Origin: CAVWUA01 sp963758025
GTDB lineage: Bacteria > Planctomycetota > Planctomycetia > Isosphaerales > Isosphaeraceae
Reading direction: 5' to 3'
Assembly (NCBI GenBank): GCA_963758025.1
Contig: CAVWUA010000029.1
Span: 1 to 38,379, forward strand
DNA length: 38,379 bases
How positions within the stretch are numbered: the stretch's first letter is position 1; the number at the start of each line of letters is the position of its first letter. The translations under genes and the position numbers were made by a program. This document shows positions 36,034 through 38,379 of this stretch, piece after piece. The notes under the pieces were generated by a model, which was not told the DNA's origin, searched no databases, and was given only the letters and a program-made list of their open reading frames with translations.

Positions 36034-37270
36034 ATGTTTCGATTCATCCATGCGGCGGACATCCACCTCGACAGCCCTTTGCGCGGCCTGGAACGTTACG
36101 AGGGCGTCACGGTGGAGGAAATCCGTCGATCGACCCGCCGGGCGCTGGAAAACCTGGTTGAGCTGGCGATCGAGGAGCATGTCGATTTCGTCTTGATTGC
36201 CGGTGATCTTTATGACGGAAACTGGCCCGACTACAGCACCGGCCTGTATCTGAACGCCCAGATGGCCCGGCTCCGCGATGCGCACATCCCGGTTTTCTTG
36301 ATCCAGGGAAATCATGACGCGGAAAACCTGATGACCCGCGACCTGCGGTTGCCGGAGAACGTCCACAAATTCTCGACCCTGAAACCGCAGACGATCCCGG
36401 TCAAGGATTGTGACGTCCTGGTTCACGGACAGGGGTTCGCCACCGTGCCGTGCGGGACAACATCGCGGAGGGTTACCCGGCCAGCGATCCCGGCTACTTC
36501 AACATCGGAATCTTGCATACGTGTGCCACGGGCCGCGAAGGGCATGAGTCGTACGCCCCCTGTTCGGTCGAGAACCTGCTGTCGAAGCATTATCAATACT
36601 GGCCCTGGGTCATATCCACAAACGCGAGATTCTTTGCGAGGAGCCGCCGATCGTATTTCCGGGTAACATCCAGGGGCGACACATCCGGGAGCGAGGGACG
36701 AAGGGGTGCATGCTCGTCACCGTGGACGATGCCCGAAACATCCAGACCGACTACCGACCGCTTGATGTCCTTCGGTGGGAACCTTGCCACGTCGATGCGA
36801 GGGGTTCGGCCGACGAGGACGACCTGCTCCAGAGAGTCGAACAACAGCTTGGCGACCTTTTGCGCGAGAACGACGACCGCTTCCTGGCGGTCCGCCTGAC
36901 GGTTGCCGGTCCTTGCGCGGTGCATGGCCAGATCGCGCGCATCACGACGCCTGGACGGCACAGGTCCGTGACGTTGCGCGCGACATCGGTTCGGGACGGA
37001 TCTGGGTGGAAAAGGTCAAGCTGAAGACCGAGCCGGAACACATCCTCGACCCGCATGACGGACCCATCGGGGAACTCTTGCAGTACATCGACGAACTCTG
37101 TCAGAACGAGTCGGAGCTCTCGGCACTCGGTGCGGAGTTGACCGACCTCAAGAAGAAGCTCCCCTCCGAATTCAAGCCGGACGGCGAAGCCGCTCTGGAC
37201 CTCGACTCCCCCGCGCCTGCGGGAGATCCTCGACCAGCTCCGGCCGTTGATCGTTCAGGGACTCTCATGA
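36034..37270 (+). CDS. YhaO/SbcD-like DNA-repair metallophosphoesterase, frameshifted
   Basis: The protein, pieced together over five frames, is a calcineurin-like nuclease of about 410 residues. It opens with RFIHAADIHLDSPLRGLE (DxH metal motif, very like YhaO), then LIAGDLYDGNWPDYS (GDxxD), IQGNHDAENL (GNHD), GILHTCATG, and LGHIHKREI (GHxH near 36610). The C-terminal part is helical (GELLQYIDELCQNESELSAL) and ends LRPLIVQGLS at 37270. Shifts lie near 36435, 36605, 36950 and 37210. In the SbcCD/Mre11-Rad50 systems this subunit cuts DNA ends together with the ATPase encoded next door, which starts 16 bases later. All metal motifs survive, so the shifts may be sequence errors. Confidence 0.75.
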
Positions 37271-37286
37271 GCATGGAGATCCAAAG

Positions 37287-38379
37287 TTGAAAATCCTCCA
37301 GCTCGACCTGCGTGCCTTCGGGCCGTTCACGGATGTGGTGCTCGACCTGTCCGAGGGCCAGGAAGGTCTGCACCTGATCCAGGGGCCGAACGAGGCCGGC
37401 AAAAGCTCGGCACTCCGAGCCTTGAAGCAGATGCTCTACGGCATCGACATGCGGACGACCGACCGATTCATCCACCCGTATGAGCAACTCCGGATCGGGG
37501 CCTCGCTCCGTCACCAGGATGGCTCGGTCCTCGCGTTTCTCCGACGCAAGGGGAACAAACGCACGCTCCGAACGACCGACGATCAGACGGACCTCGATGA
37601 TCGGCCCTGGAGAAATATCTGGCGGGTGTCGATCAAGAGCAATTCGAGACGATGTTCGGAATCGGCCATGAACAGCTCACGCAAGGGGGCAAGGCGACGC
37701 TCGATTCCGGGGGGCATCTCGGTCAGCTCCTCTTCGGCGCGGGAATGGACCTGTCGAAGCTCCGCCAGTTCCAGAAGTCCCTGGAATCGGAGATGAGCCA
37801 GCTCTTCAAGCGCACCGGCGAGAAACCCACCATCAATCGAGCCTGACTGGAGCTGAAGCAAGCCAAGCGTGACGTCGAGGCCGCATGGCTCCGAAGCTCC
37901 GACTGGGTCGAGCACAAACGCGGTGCTCGAGGAGGCCAACCGCCGCAAGTCCGAACTGGATGCAGACAAGAGCGAAACCCAGAGACCGAGGCGCGATCGA
38001 ACGCATCGGCAGCGCGGTCCCCGATCTCCGCCCGACGGGACGCGCTGCGGGAGGCGAAGGAACTGGCGGAGGCCATCCTCCTCCGCGCCGATTTCGCCGA
38101 GGAACGCCGCTCGACCCAGGAAACCATCCGACGAAAAACCGAAGCCGAGCCGATGGCCCTCCGCCTTCGGGACGAGATCGATCAGCAACTTACCGGGTTG
38201 AATGTCCCCGAGGAGTTGCTCGCCCACGCAGGAGCCATCGATGCGATCCTGGAACAACTCGCGGTATTTATCAAATCGCAGAAGGACCTGACCAAGCTCC
38301 GCATCGAGCTGGAGCGATTCGCCGCCGAGGTCAGTTCGCTGTTGGCGCGACCTGGGACACGACGCCGACCTGGATTCAG
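37287..38379 (+). CDS. YhaN/SbcC-like SMC-family ATPase, 5' part only, frameshifted
   Basis: The window ends inside this gene. It starts with KILQLDLRAFGPFTDVVLDL and the Walker A loop QGPNEAGKSSALRALK, as in YhaN and SbcC/Rad50 ATPases. A long coiled-coil begins after about 37850 (LEEANRRKSELDADKSE; LREAKELAEAILLRADFAEE). The TTG start at 37287 has GGAG upstream. Frames change near 37605 and 37915 and again before 38040, and there is an in-frame TGA at 37844-37846 between INRA and LELKQAKRDVEAAW. The gene should extend for two or more kilobases beyond the window. It pairs with the preceding nuclease gene. Confidence 0.75.

Noticed and set aside
37844..37846. TGA as selenocysteine codon
   Set aside because: The site is in a coiled-coil lead-in with no catalytic role, no SECIS-like hairpin is evident, and the region has other sequence shifts.

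Overview
The window looks like a piece of a planctomycete chromosome, probably from the Isosphaeraceae side of the phylum. The grounds are the high G+C content, a giant secreted protein that opens with the planctomycete LExRxLLA-type export motif and carries beta-helix, DUF11 and Calx-beta domains, a WD40-like propeller protein, a zinc-ribbon membrane protein, and an EF-P with a PGNLRA tip loop. No rRNA, tRNA, CRISPR array, transposase or phage gene was recognised.

Layout. 0.1-2.1 kb: a frameshifted seven-motif beta-propeller protein (+). 2.2-6.0 kb: an M28 peptidase (-), a small secreted protein (+), an M20 deacylase (-) and a PIG-L deacetylase (-). 6.3-12 kb (+): a tight five-gene operon of lysine 2,3-aminomutase-type radical SAM enzyme, two different D-Ala-D-Ala-ligase-like ATP-grasp enzymes, a GNAT acetyltransferase, and a single polypeptide joining a GNAT to a histone-deacetylase-type amidohydrolase. 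12.0-12.3 kb: two fold-back repeats. 12.4-14.2 kb (-): EF-P and a class I methyltransferase. 14.5-16.5 kb (+): a ROK-family sugar kinase/regulator and serine acetyltransferase. 16.5-21.8 kb (-): a compact four-gene run of a secreted hydrolase-fold protein with lost catalytic residues, an unknown protein, a GH13 amylase and a methyltransferase. 22.0-25.3 kb (+): zinc-ribbon membrane protein, small membrane protein and a badly frameshifted ilvD. 25.8-30.4 kb (+): the 1532-residue surface protein, closed by a perfect 19-bp hairpin. 30.5-35.6 kb: M29 aminopeptidase (-), SDR dehydrogenase (+), and TolC-like protein with an upstream exported partner (-). 36.0-38.4 kb (+): a YhaO/SbcD-like nuclease and the start of its YhaN/SbcC-like ATPase, cut by the window edge.

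The most interesting region is the 6.3-12 kb operon. Every enzyme fits one logic: isomerise lysine to beta-lysine, join it to something through ATP-grasp ligation, and add or remove an acetyl group on an acetyl-lysine-like amine. The aminomutase keeps all the lysine-contacting residues of characterised lysine 2,3-aminomutases, with matching spacing. I know of no described pathway with this exact gene set; the product is inferred, not shown.

Caution: many genes carry single-base frameshifts although their catalytic motifs are intact. In ilvD about twelve shifts all go in the same direction, and most look like duplication of a neighbouring base; elsewhere most shifts go the other way. This suggests uncorrected sequencing or assembly errors rather than real decay, so coordinates of frameshifted genes are best read as gene extents.
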